A stretch of 64,000 nucleotides of DNA, taken from the NCBI GenBank assembly GCA_917880885.1, contig OU862934.1, positions 32,472,734-32,536,733 on the forward strand. The letters are read 5' to 3'. Source of the DNA: Limnephilus marmoratus (lineage: Eukaryota > Arthropoda > Insecta > Trichoptera > Limnephilidae). Each line of letters opens with the position of its first letter. The stretch's first letter is position 1. The translations under genes and the position numbers were made by a program. Below, one piece after another: positions 42,399 through 52,609 of the stretch. Under the pieces are notes generated by a model. The model was not told where the DNA came from. It worked only from the letters and a program-made list of their open reading frames with translations, and made no database searches.

Positions 42399-43930
42399 CC
42401 AGGGCGATACTGAAAATATCTACTACCATTATTTTTATTTTTTTTTTATTTTTTAAATAATCGGAGACGGTTTACATATATATAGTTCCCGGGAGCACTT
42501 AGGCCATAGACCCATTGTACTATCTCCCATTTTACCTAATTCCTTTTACAGTAACCCAGTCCCTTTTATAAAGTTCACCAGGATTGTCATTCGAAATGAA
42601 GCTATATCTTCTGGTCCGACAATGTGTCTTCCCAGGTCTCATTTCCCCTCTTCACTCCTCCTTGGTTCCCTGAAGGCCCCACGACGGAAGAGGGCTTCAT
42701 CTCTCCTCTCCACTCCTTAGTTCCCCGAAGGCTCCACGATGGAGAGTCCACCTCCCCTTGGTTTCCTAAAGGCCCCACAAGGGAAGAGTCCGCTCCACCT
42801 TGGCTCCCCGAGGGCCCCAGGAGAGAAGAGAACTTCATCTCTCTTCCTTGGTTCCTCTAAGGCCCCACAGAGGAAGAGTTCACCAAGATGGCCTCATTTC
42901 TCCTCTTCACTCCTACATGGTTCCTCGAAGGTCCCACATGGGAAGAGGACATTATCTCTCCACTTCACTCCCCCTTGGTTCCACAAAGGCCCCGCGCTGG
43001 AAGTGCCCTTCCCCTTGGTTCCTTGAAGGCCCCACAAGGGAAGAGTTCATGGAGGTGGCCTCAGCTCACCTCTCCACGGTTTCTCCTCTTAGTTCCTCCT
43101 ACGGCCCCAAGAAGGAAATCTACAGAGGTGGCCTCAGCATTCCTAGGTTCCCAAAAGGCCCCTAGTTTTCGAATGGTCCAATTTTTTTTTGTCCCACGAG
43201 TTACCAGGGAAATAGAAGGTCCACTCCAGCAGAGCCCTGAGTGCTGGCCTCATTTCTCCTCTTCACTCCTACATGGTTCCTCGAAGGCCCCACATGGGAA
43301 GAGGACATTATCTCTCCACTTCAATCCTCCTTGGTTCCACAAAGGCCCCGCGCTGGAAGGGTGCCCTTCCCCTTGGTTCCTTGAAGGCCCCACAAGGGAA
43401 GAGTTCATGGAGGTGGCCTCAGCTCACATCTCCACGGTTTCTCCTCTTGGTTCCTCTTACGGCCCCAGGAAGGAAATCCACAGAGGTGGCCTCAGCATTC
43501 CTAGGTTCCCAAAAGGCCCCTAGTTTTCGAATGGTCCAATTTTTTTTGTCCCACGAGTTACCAGGGAAATAGAAGGTCCACTCCAGCAGAGCCCTGAGTG
43601 CTGGAGTGAGGTCTAAATACTCCGAGATGCGACCTTGTTTCTCGGAGGCACCGTTCGTGACGCTGTTCCCCAGGACATTCAGCCTGAGCACGGTAGCTCA
43701 CACCTTGGTTAGGGATGGCTATTGCAGGTTTGTGTTTTCCACTCCCTGAGCGATGGTTTCGCCACACTCCCTACGCTAATAGACTACCATAGAACGTGCC
43801 ACAAATATATTTTACATTACATTTTTGTAAAACAACAAAAATAAATTAAATTTACTTATGCACGTCGAGATTGTAACATACGACCTCCGGATTCGTAGTC
43901 GAATCACTGAGACCGTCTGTAAAGCACCCT
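42399..43930 (-). mobile_element. SINE1 split by a 1353-bp retroposon
   Basis: The left part is ACCAGGGCGATACTGAAAAT (42399-42429). The right part starts at 43783 (ACTACCATAGAACGTGCCAC) and extends through the head to GACCTCCGGATTCGTAG. ACTACCAT is duplicated at the junction. Confidence 0.7.
42430..43782 (-). mobile_element. Poly(A)-tailed retroposon with GC-rich variable repeat
   Basis: It is flanked by the 8-bp duplication ACTACCAT (42422-42429 and 43783-43790). A T-rich left end shows a poly(A) tail on the minus strand. The 3' UTR has GGTCTATGGCCTAAGTGCTC, then CCGGGAAC. Most of 42650-43605 is built from TTGGTTCC...AAGGCCCCAC...GGGAAGAG units with variable spacers. A block of about 356 bp is duplicated in tandem (42890-43245 and 43246-43605). 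Open frames up to 211 codons on both strands come from this repeat. The minus strand at 43691-43530 (GNSVTNGASEKQGRISEYL) might be the end of a LINE protein; I do not recognise it. Confidence 0.65.
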
Positions 43931-44485
43931 TTACGTGACAATTCGTTAAAATGTCTCCATAAAATTTATCAATGTAGATAAAACAGTACCTTCCTACTGT
44001 AATTTTTACAGCATTCACATAAAATTTAACCTGATTTTTTCTGAAACGTCCCAATATTTAAATAACTTAAGGTTTAAATTCCCACAGCCGCCTGCCTTGG
44101 AGAATATAAAGGTGCCATCTATTGGTGGATTGACTAAGGTACTTTCAGGTAATTTACCCAAATTTCTTGAAAAAAATTACGAATTCAATTTAAGTACCCT
44201 AATTCGCGGAAACCTTCCGAAATTCGGCCTTTATACACTCGTGCAGGGAATTTACAATTCTTTAACATCGATATAAATTTCGCTAGGTAGGGTTACTTAG
44301 CTAAATATGAGACTGACGAGAAAATTTGGCACGTCTAAATTATTGCTAATCTCTACGCACTTACCCTCACCAGTCAGTCTGTTGAATAGATAAAAGATTA
44401 TGATGGTTAATTTTAGAGTTATTATGCCGTGTTGCGTTTCCTCCTTCTTGAGCCGACGTTTCGGACACCGTTAAAGTGTCTTGTG
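43931..44485. other. Nothing certain
   Basis: The segment at 44420-44480 resembles 10632-10690 inside the PIF/Harbinger element. Otherwise unrecognised. Confidence 0.4.
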
Positions 44486-44886
44486 TTTTTTTTTATATGA
44501 ATAGTGCACAAGAGTTCCAACTGCTCCCGTCTGGAGCCAGTGAGAGTATGCCCCAATTGTGGTATGTTGTGAGGCTGAAGATAGTGGGGAGGGGGAGGAT
44601 ATGGGAAAAGGAAGGGCGAAAGTACCTGGCTATTCAGATTTGGTCGCTCAACAACCATATTTAAACAACCATTTCAAGCATCGTGTCAATTCTAAACGGT
44701 GATCTTACACCAGGACGATACGAAGAGTATATTCCACTCTGGAACGTTCCGCAAATATGCTTTATTAATTAATTGCGAAACAACACAAATTAATCAAATA
44801 AATCTATATTTGCGCATGCCGGGATTCGATTCCGCGACCTTCGGATTTCGAGTCAATAGTCTTACCCCTCGACCACGGAGACCGTC
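44486..44886 (-). mobile_element. SINE1, full-length
   Basis: Poly(T) tail at 44486, body, AT linker, and head to GACCACGGAGACCGTC. On the minus strand: A box TGGTCGAGGGGTAAG, B box GGTCGCGGAATCGAATCC. Confidence 0.85.
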
Positions 44887-44939
44887 AAATGTGTTTTTCT
44901 ATATAAATTTACTGAAAACAAAAAATAAACAAAAACACG

Positions 44940-45702
44940 TAGATATTTTATAGGCAAATGTATTATAAACGTTATTATCACCTCGTAAATTCGTCTCGAG
45001 AAAGACAAGAAAAGAAAAGAAAGACCAAATACATGGCTGTAGGATGCACCCAACAAATTCCAACTCTCTCATGTGGAAACCAAAATTTCGAAACGGTACA
45101 GAGATTCACATACCTAGGCTCCCTGATAACAAACGACAATAATATCACAGAGGAGATCCAGAAGTTATTTCCGTCTACAAAACCAATTAAAGTCCAGACT
45201 GCTGTCCAGAAACACGAAGATATTAGTGTACAAAACACTTATCAGACCAGTACTTACGTACGCAGCTGAGACTTGGGTACTAAAAGGAATGAGCGAGCAC
45301 TGGACGTTTTTGAAAGAAAAATTTTGAGGCGCATCTTCGGACCGGTTCTAGAAAATGGATTTTGGCGCAGACGTTATAACAATGAGCTCTATACTTTGTT
45401 TAAGGAGCTAAACGTCGCAAAATTTATAAAATTGGGAAGACTTCGGTGGCTGGGTCATGTGGAAAGAATGACCGAGCATCAAGCACCAAAGTCCCTGCTG
45501 AACTCAAGACCAATAGGGCGAAGGAGCCTGGGAAGGCCAAGACTAAGATGGAGCGACAACGTCCTCAAAGACATATCTATCTTGGAGCTTCCAAACTGGA
45601 GAGAGCTGGCACAAAACCGAGATGAGTGGAGGAAGACTCTTGAGGAGGCCAAGACCTACCAGGGGTTGTAGAGCCAATAGTGATGATGATGATGATGAAA
45701 TT
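44940..45702 (+). pseudogene. Non-LTR polymerase C-terminal part, frameshifted
   Basis: 44958-45269 encodes CGNQNFETVQRFTYLGSLIT; after frame breaks 45273-45671 encodes ERKILRRIFGPVLENGFWR, LGRLRWLGHVERMTEHQAPK, RRSLGRPRLRWSDNVL and WRELAQNRDEWRKTLEEAKT. The GHVERM and GRPRLRW blocks mark the C-terminus of a LINE. The 3' end is a (GAT)n microsatellite and not poly(A). At least two frameshifts inactivate it. Confidence 0.8.
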
Positions 45703-45711
45703 CGTCTTGTA

Positions 45712-46395
45712 AATTTATAAATTTGTAAATGGATTGTTGGCGTACATTTTAGATTTGAGATAACCCCGCAGGAAAAATTCCGTAGGGGTTAAGTAAGGAC
45801 TACAAGGAGGCCAATTTATGTCACCTCTCCTGGAGATCAATTTGCCAGGGAAAATTTTATGAACTCGTGGCAGAGACGTGTTGGACGTATGTGATGTTGC
45901 TCCGTCTTGCTGGAACCATGTTATTTGATTATAGCCAGTAAGTTTGTAGGGGTGCAGCATTAGGTCTTTATGCAAAATGCTGTGTAACGATGATCTATGC
46001 ACATTTAAAGCACCTGCATGCTTCCCAATCGAAAAGTTTGAGTCGTCACGAAAAGACTGATAAACACTCTCTACGTTTTCTGCCGTTCTCGATGACCTTG
46101 GTCACCCGGATTTTGGTTTTGCCAGCGTTGTACCGATCTCTTCAAACTTTTTGACCAATTTTCAAATGAGATGAATGCTTGGCGCATCATTGAATTGACG
46201 AAAACCCCGAATATTGCAGAATCTTCTACGCGCTACAGTCACCGAATCACCATTTTTGTAAAAACGCACGCAAACCGCGCGGTCGCTCCCGAGAAATGCT
46301 CCATAGCGACTGAATTCCCAAGAGCCAGGCTACTACAGGAAAGCAAAACAAATATAAACTTTCTTTTGGGACACCCAGTATTTTTATTTTTCTTT
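45712..46395 (-). pseudogene. Tc1/mariner-superfamily transposase relic
   Basis: The minus strand reads, across several frames, NGDSVTVARRRFCN (N-terminal helix-turn-helix region) and ENVESVYQSFRDDSNFSI. In the open 95-codon frame ending near 45715 it reads HRSSLHSILHKDLMLHPYKL, WFQQDGATSHTS and SRRGDINWPPCSPYLTPTEF. WFQQDGA contains the second catalytic D, and the block after PPCSP is where the third residue lies. The segment with the first D is deleted after HPYKL. CTGGGTGTCCCAAAAGAA at about 46385 is a plausible TIR. Non-functional. Confidence 0.7.
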
Positions 46396-46451
46396 GTTTT
46401 ATTTCTCTTTCATATTTTCGTTTAATCAGTGTTATCTTCTTTTTCAATGAA

Positions 46452-46540
46452 ATAAAATTTATTTGCACACGCCGAGATTTGAACCCACGTCCTCCTCATC
46501 GCTAGTGGAGAGCCTTGTCCCTCAACCACGGAGGTCGTCG
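46452..46540 (-). mobile_element. SINE1 head fragment
   Basis: AATAAAATTTATTTGCACAC, then GAGATTTGAACCCACG (B box complement) and CCTCAACCACGGAGGTCGTC (A box complement). Confidence 0.65.
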
Positions 46541-46916
46541 GTGCCTCCAATACAGCAAGTGTTGCAAGGTCCAACCTGGCAAGAATTATTTCAATGTCTT
46601 CCATGAATCGTCTCAAAGTGGACAATTATCCTTATATCTTTATTCATGAAATTCCTCGGAACCTCTCCTGAAAGATGTCATCGTTTGCATTTTAAATGGC
46701 TTTTTAATTAATTTTACAAGAAATTCCAAGAAATTAACTAAAAAAGCACTGAGGAATTTAAAAAAAAGTGATTAAACATTTTTTTTCTTTCTGAGGTATG
46801 TATCTACTAACAGAATATTTAAACACAGAAATGTTTTAAATTTGCGGGTTCGTCTTGCTTTGTTCACACTAGGAGCAAAATAACTCCAAAACACAAGAAA
46901 TAATAAAAATGACGTA
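46541..46916. other. Nothing recognised
   Basis: AT-rich spacer. Confidence 0.4.
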
Positions 46917-46919
46917 TAA

Positions 46920-47869
46920 GGCCTCATTCTCACGGGAGCTTTTTTAAAGTCCGTTAAAAAAGCGTTCAAATAGAACAAATGCATTTCCAAGTATATGTTC
47001 ATACGTCAGCGCTTTTAAAACGCGGCGCTTTTTTATCGAGCAGTGTTGCATTTTGAGCGCTGGGCGTTGGGCGTTAAAGGGAATAGATCATATGAAACTT
47101 TGTATTATTATTCACACGAGCGGTAAAACAGCGCCGGTGCGTCTATCTTCATTCATTAATCCTGTACATCCATCTAAAGTAATTAGGATTCTAGATAATT
47201 GTCGATATCGCACCGCCAATTCAACTGCACCAAGTTCTAGGCCACACTCCGCACAAAGCTTTTTCTACCACTTTCAACCCAAATATTTTTCCATATCCAT
47301 CCAACATTGACCAATAACTGTTCAGAGCCCATTTGACCAATATAAGTTCACCAGAAAAATTTTACTTATCTCCAGATGATTGTTAAATTTACTACATAAG
47401 TTTTTAATAAATTTAAATTGGTTTGTAATTTTGTAATTATTGTTTTATTGAACTCAGTGTAACAGCTAGTCGTTGTACAGGTGGTATCGCCAAACGCATG
47501 TTGGTATCTTGAAGTGTTATCGAGGCCCCACTTTCGTCAAATGTTGTAATGGACATTCGAAAATAACTAAAAAAATTATCGGGGTATTGCCTCAATTCTT
47601 CGTACAGTGTCACAAACTGCCCTTTTTGAGTATCTCAGTTCATTCAGAGGATGAACCAGAATGCCTTTTGTTTTCTTTTTCGTCTTCTAGCAACACTAAT
47701 CCCTATTGCTATTAATTTTACAGAAACCATTTTCACGTCTTACTGAAGCGAGAAACGAAACAAGAGTGATTTTTAAGTGTTCGTATGAACAATCATATCG
47801 AGAACGTTATAAAAGCGCCAACGCCGAGTTTTAACGCGGCGTTTTTTAAAGTCTCGTGCGAATTACGCC
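46920..47869 (-). mobile_element. PIF/Harbinger element with transposase remnant
   Basis: TIRs GGCCTCATTCTCACGGGAGC and, inverted, GGCGTAATTCGCACGAGAC. The flanking triplets are TAA (46917-46919) and TTA (47870-47872), a TWA duplication with one change. Subterminal GGCGTT/AACGCC motifs surround the ends. The inside carries a broken transposase (separate entry). Confidence 0.7.
47440..47715 (-). pseudogene. Harbinger transposase N-terminal remnant
   Basis: The minus strand reads RRKRKQKAFWF, then GQFVTLYEELRQYPDNFFSY, FRMSITTFDE and LQDTNMRLAIPPVQRLAVTL, with one stop early on. This is the conserved region ahead of the DDE domain in HARBI1-like transposases. The DDE domain and the Myb-like partner gene are not visible. 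Confidence 0.7.
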
Positions 47870-47934
47870 TTAGACTAGATCTCAGCGTTAAAAACATATC
47901 CAACAAGTACAGATTATAAATCTTTATTTTTAAC

Positions 47935-48120
47935 TGAATAAGAAAAACCTTAAATTGTAATATTTAATTAAATGAAGGGAATATAAGCGAAATTCAATCG
48001 TAAATCTGGAAACAGAAAAGGTATGGACACATCTGGGACTCAAACCCAGGACCTTCGGCTTTAAGATCCGCAACTCTACTAAAACTATTATTAATATATT
48101 TTGAATTATTATTAGTACCA
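47935..48120 (-). mobile_element. SINE3, tRNA-headed, partial
   Basis: The minus strand has GGTCCTGGGTTTGAGTCCCA (B box region) followed by GTCCATACCTTTTCTG and CATTTAATTAAATATT. The same layout occurs at 62205-62510. Confidence 0.6.
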
Positions 48121-48181
48121 TAGGCCTTTCATTCGTGGAGATGCTAACAAGCTAGTAACTGTGACGCAACCATAAATATTA

Positions 48182-49116
48182 GGTCCTTACATATGAAATT
48201 GGCGTTTTGTATGGGAGGAACATAAATTCGATTTTTTTTATATAATATATTTATTTAATCTAAGTATGTACCATTGCTATCTATGCACTTTTGCCATCTC
48301 ATAGGTAGTTCATCGATCCATTTACTAAAAAAAACCATTCGGACGGGAATCAATAAAATCTTTGAAGGCGGTTTGGACTGCCCCATCGGAGTTGAATTTT
48401 TTCCCTTGCAAGAAGTTATCGAAATTTGGAAAAAATGGTAATGTGTTAGGGCAAGGTCCGGAGAATACGGTGGATGTCTTATACATTCCAATTAAAGCTC
48501 CTCTAATTTGGTAGCCGTCTGTTGTTCAGTGTGTGGTCTAGCGTTCTAACGCGCGTTTGTTGATTTGCTTCACTCAATTCGTGAGGTACCCACCTTTCAA
48601 GCTTTTTCACCTTCCCAATTTGCTTCAAGTGGATTAAAACAGTTTTATCACTAACACCGCAGCCTGCAGCTAACTCGGACGTGGTTTGCGATGGATCCGC
48701 TTCCACAATTGTCTTCAATTCTTCATTATCAACTTTGGTCTCCGGCCGTCCACGGGGCTTGTTCTGCAGCTCGAAATTTCCCGAACGAAAACGTTGGAAC
48801 CAAAAACGCACTGTGTTTTATTTTGCGGCACCGTCGCCATATACATCATTAATCCTTCGAGCCGTTTCCACAGCACTGGTGCCAAAGTGGACTCATACTC
48901 GTAAATAACGCGATATTTCAAGTTTTCCATTTTGTAAACTAAGTGACGCAAAGAAAAAAAACAATTAAGGAAAAAACAAATTAATTATAATTTTTGAAAC
49001 ACAAATACATGAGTAAATAGCTGTATAAATTTGAATTTGGAATTCCTAACCAAAGAGAAGATATTTCAGATCAAAGTTGTCAGTACGGCAAAACGCCAAT
49101 TTCATATGTAAGGACC
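48182..49116 (-). mobile_element. mariner element, internally deleted
   Basis: The TIRs GGTCCTTACATATGAAATTG (plus about 8 more bases) are perfectly inverted at the two ends, with TA at 48180-48181 and 49117-49118. Reading minus: MENLKYRVIYEYE, a frameshift, then FWFQRFRSGNFELQNKPRGR, RPETKVDNEELKTIV and ERWVPHELSEANQQTRV. A deletion joint follows, then CIRHPPYSPDLA, FFSKWIDELPMRWQKCIDSN. The segment holding the first two catalytic aspartates of the D,D34D triad is gone. Length is 935 bp against about 1.3 kb for intact mariners. It may still be mobilised in trans. Confidence 0.85.
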
Positions 49117-49119
49117 TAA

Positions 49120-49549
49120 CTAACTAACTAACTAACTAACCATCACGCCGTTTCCCCGCAGGGGTAGGCAGAGAGGACGGACCGCCAAACATCCCGGTCT
49201 TGGCACACATTCCTTGCCTCGTTTACATTCATACAACGTCTCATACATTCTCTTCTATTATTCTGACTCTTGACATGGCCCGACTCAAGTATCTGATTCA
49301 CTTGGTCGTGCCATGTCTTTCTTGGGCGTCCTCGACTTCCTCTACCATTCACATTTGCGTCATATATTCTCCTTACACTCCTTTCCTCGTTCATTCGCTC
49401 TACATGCCCAAACCATCGGAGCGTTCCTTTCTTGATCTTACTCATTACGCTTACATCAGCCTTGCATTCTTTGCGAATTTCCACATTTCTCACACGATCA
49501 TACATGGTTTTACCACACATACGCCTCAGGGATCTCATTTCTACAGCGA
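49120..49549 (-). pseudogene. RTE-clade LINE 3' end with TTAG tail
   Basis: The minus strand encodes RRMCGKTMYDRVRNVEIRKE, RWFGHVERMNEERSVRRI, GRPRKTWHDQVNQILESGHV, NNRRECMRRCMNVNEARNV and ends SAYPCGETA. It is the longest intact RTE C-terminus here (about 131 codons). The 3' tail is (TTAG)n. The 11-bp duplication TAAGGACCTAA lies at 49109-49119 and 49550-49560, so the insertion is complete though 5'-truncated, and it landed in the right end of a pre-existing mariner. Confidence 0.85.
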
Positions 49550-49587
49550 TAAGGACCTAATATTATAAATTTTCATTAGAAAATTAT

Positions 49588-50250
49588 CAACAGTATTACT
49601 GACACACCTGCTTTGTTACAACTCATCCAGTTCAACATCCCTTCCCGTAGACTCCGAAATAATGAGTTGCTGTTCCTCAATCTACATTCCATTTACTAAA
49701 TATGGATATCATTCTCCTTTATCCAGAATGTCGAGACTTGTAAACACAATCATTGAATTTTTTGGTGTAAGCCTAAATTACTTTCAGCAGTCGATACGCA
49801 ATGTGATTTTTTAAAGTCTTTTAAATCCATCTTCAAGCTACTTGTAGTTATCTTCTGTATGCACTTTTATATTATACTAGCAGACCCGGCCACACGTTGG
49901 CTAACGAATCACAACGCCATTACCCAACCTTTATAAAATCCACACCACTTGCTTGCCTGTTGCCCGCTGCCCGCTGCCTGAATTGAATATTTTGGCTTTT
50001 CTCTACTATAATAAGCACGTATTATACATATAAACATTCCTCTTGAATAACTCTATCTTTTGGTGAAAACCGCATGAAAATCCGTTGCGTAGTTTAAAAG
50101 ATCAATGCGCACATACATTTTGAGTGACTTCATTTTATACTATGTAATGATGATGATGATGTATTGTCATCTCTTTTTTTTTTAATTCGTGTTACTGTTA
50201 TATTGTTAATGGACTATTTGTCCGTAAATAAATAGATAAAATAAAATAGC
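49588..50250 (+). pseudogene. Non-LTR polymerase extreme C-terminus, split by a Helitron
   Basis: The plus strand reads DTPALLQLIQFNIPSRRLRN, NELLFLNLHS, KYGYHSPLSRMSRLVN and EFFGVSLNYFQQSI up to about 49870. After the Helitron, CGTGTTACTGTTATATTGTT and AAATAAATAGATAAAATAAA look like its 3' end. Confidence 0.6.
49874..50145 (-). mobile_element. Helitron, short
   Basis: The 3' end is ACTAGCAGACCCGGCCACAC in plus orientation, the complement of a GGGTCTGCTAGT terminus. Then CAACGCCATTACCCAACCTT and GAAAACCGCATGAAAATCCG, as in 33100-33830. Confidence 0.6.
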
Positions 50251-50253
50251 TTT

Positions 50254-50629
50254 GACGGCCTCCGTAGTCGAGGAGTAAGACTCTTGACTCGCAATCCGAA
50301 GGTCGCGGGATCGAATCCCTGCGTGCGTAAATAAATTTTATTTGTTTAATTTGTGTTATTTCACAATTAATTCATTTAAAAAATAATATTTAGTATATCT
50401 GCGGCACGTTCCAGAGTGGAAGATACTCTCAGTATCTCCCTGGTGTAAGACCACCATTCAGAATTGGAACTTGCTTGAAATGGCTTTAGTCGTGATTTTT
50501 GGTCAGATCTGAATAGCCAGGGACCTCCCCACCATCCTTCAGTCTCACAACATTCCCCAATTGGTGATGCCATAGTCTGCTGGCTCCAGACAGGAGCAGC
50601 TTGTGAGATATTCACATTAAAAAAATTAA
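50254..50629 (+). mobile_element. SINE1, full-length
   Basis: Head GACGGCCTCCGTAGTCGAGG with B box GGTCGCGGGATCGAATCC, linker, body, and TGTGAGATATTCACATTAAA end. Short deletions in the 3' body. Confidence 0.85.
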
Positions 50630-51040
50630 AACTTTATTTGGATCTGTTTCGTCGTGGATCGAAAAAAATACCCCAGTTTTGTCACGTCTTTACGATACTC
50701 GGTGTCCAAACAAGTCATTACAGCCACTACTTCTACACTGGAACCAAAATAATAATTTATATCACCCTGCCCAACCATAACAACGTCGCCATACCCTCGG
50801 GGCGTCCAACCCGACACGAGGCGTCGCGACGCACTGAATATTAAATAAACACACCGGTACAGCCTTATGTGAATTGCGGGAGACTCACTCGACTTTATAT
50901 TTGTTTAATAACACCTGACCTCTGAAAGCCTTACTAATAAACGCGGTGTATATGGCATACAATTGATAAATAACTGTGACAGAAAAATCTTACTGATATA
51001 AAGTGAAATAGATTCTGCCCTAAAATAGTTCATGTAAAGA
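50630..51040. other. Nothing recognised
   Basis: A slightly GC-richer patch around 50770-50830; no motif found. Confidence 0.4.
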
Positions 51041-51046
51041 TATACA

Positions 51047-51775
51047 CAGGTTGTGAAGGGACGTACTTGACTTACATACTCTAACCAGTGATTCCTTACA
51101 TTATTTGGAGTAAATGTACATGATATTTTGATCTTCTGTGACTATTTCGATGACATTTTTTGCAAAACTTATTTACGTAGTAAGCTGGTGAACGCGTGAC
51201 GAGAGCGTTATGAAAGTGTGATCGAGCGAGGCGAACGGTCGGGCGAGGCGAACGGAAGTTGAGAGGGAGATATAAGTTAGTGAAGTTTAACTTCAGTCGT
51301 GAGGTCTACAAAGCACACTCGTTTTTTTTTAATTATTCTTTTGGAAGATTTTTGAAGTAAAACTTTTTTACGCACGCTTGACTTGGGGAGTAAGCTGGCG
51401 AATGCGTGACGAAAGCGTTACGAAAAGCGAGGCGAACACTTCGTATATTACTGTAGGGACAAAAGAGAGGTGCGAGCACACATTTTCTTTCTCTCTTTCT
51501 CTCATAGCCAGTTACGTTACACAGTGCAGGCCTATTTTCTGTATCACACTGTAGGAGCAAGAGAGAGCAGTGCGCGCGCACATTTTCTTTCTCTCTACCT
51601 ATCATATGATAACCGCCCAACCTCTTACATCTCCCCAAGTAGCAAACATCTACTTTTTTATGTTTAAAAAAAAACAGCAAATATATCACCGGAGATCAAA
51701 ATTTCATTTATATTTTTACTCCAAATAATGTCAGGAATCACTGGTTGATGTAAATCTAGTACGCCTTACACCCTG
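51047..51775. mobile_element. TIR element (family C) with 6-bp target duplication
   Basis: Flanked by TATACA at 51041-51046 and 51776-51781. The ends CAGGTTGTGAAGGGACGTAC and, inverted, CAGGGTGTAAGGCGTACTAG, followed by a strong inverted block AACCAGTGATTCCT, ACATTATTTGGAGTAAA. The inside has two partial copies of GTAAGCTGG..AA.GCGTGACG and a TTTCTTTCTCTC-rich region. No transposase. A 6-bp duplication is uncommon, and I cannot assign the superfamily. Confidence 0.65.
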
Positions 51776-51781
51776 TATACA

Positions 51782-52609
51782 TTGTTTATAGAGCCAAAGA
51801 GGGTTGTTTATCTGTTCTGTAAACATGAAATTTCTCTTTGAATTTTGGAATATTTCCTAGATATTTTAAATGTGTCATATATTTCTTCTTTTTGAGTGGT
51901 CGCAAAAACAAATACCTTTTTAAAAACCGGATGAAAATTTTTGCAATAATTTTCTTTCCCGGGGGGGGGGGGAGATGTAAAGGAAATATATTCACTTTAA
52001 ATTTGAATCCTATAATGTCAATTAGAATGCAATCATCGATTGTCATTTGTTTTGTTATTCTATTATTTGATTGTTAGAAAAAACCATTGTGATATAAATA
52101 AACATAAATGTCGTTTCTTAGTTAAAAAAAGCAAAACAAGTGTTTTATTTAGAAATTAATAAAAAGGAATTAAACCTATCAATACATTATATATTTTTTT
52201 GTACTTCAAACGTCGAAAAATTGTACAAAATATGAAATTAAGATAAAGCTTTCCTTTATTTAGGAAATCTGGAAGAAAACTGTCACTTTACCCTTTATAT
52301 CGTTTATAAAATAATAAAATATTACAATAAATCCCATAGAATAACCGAAAAACCGTAACGTTGATTTCTAGTATTTATATTTCCTTGCACATGCATGAGA
52401 CATTTATGTTATTAAAAACATTGCTTTCATATAATTATTATTAAAATCATTCGGTAACAGTTAATTAAAAAAATATGTTTGAAAAAAAATAAACGCTTTT
52501 TCAAAAGGGGAATTTCAAGTGTCTGTCTGTTCAAATGCAACGTTGCCAGCTTTTTCGGAGCACAAGGTTAAAGATATTTGTTATCTGTACCAAATCGAAT
52601 CTGAGCGTG
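51782..52609. other. Nothing recognised
   Basis: AT-rich, with a G13 homopolymer at about 51961-51973. Confidence 0.4.

Noticed and set aside
42888..43523. 211-codon plus-strand open frame as a proline-rich protein gene
   Set aside because: It consists of the GC-rich tandem repeat; overlapping frames on both strands are equally open and the repeat lies in a poly(A)-tailed insertion.
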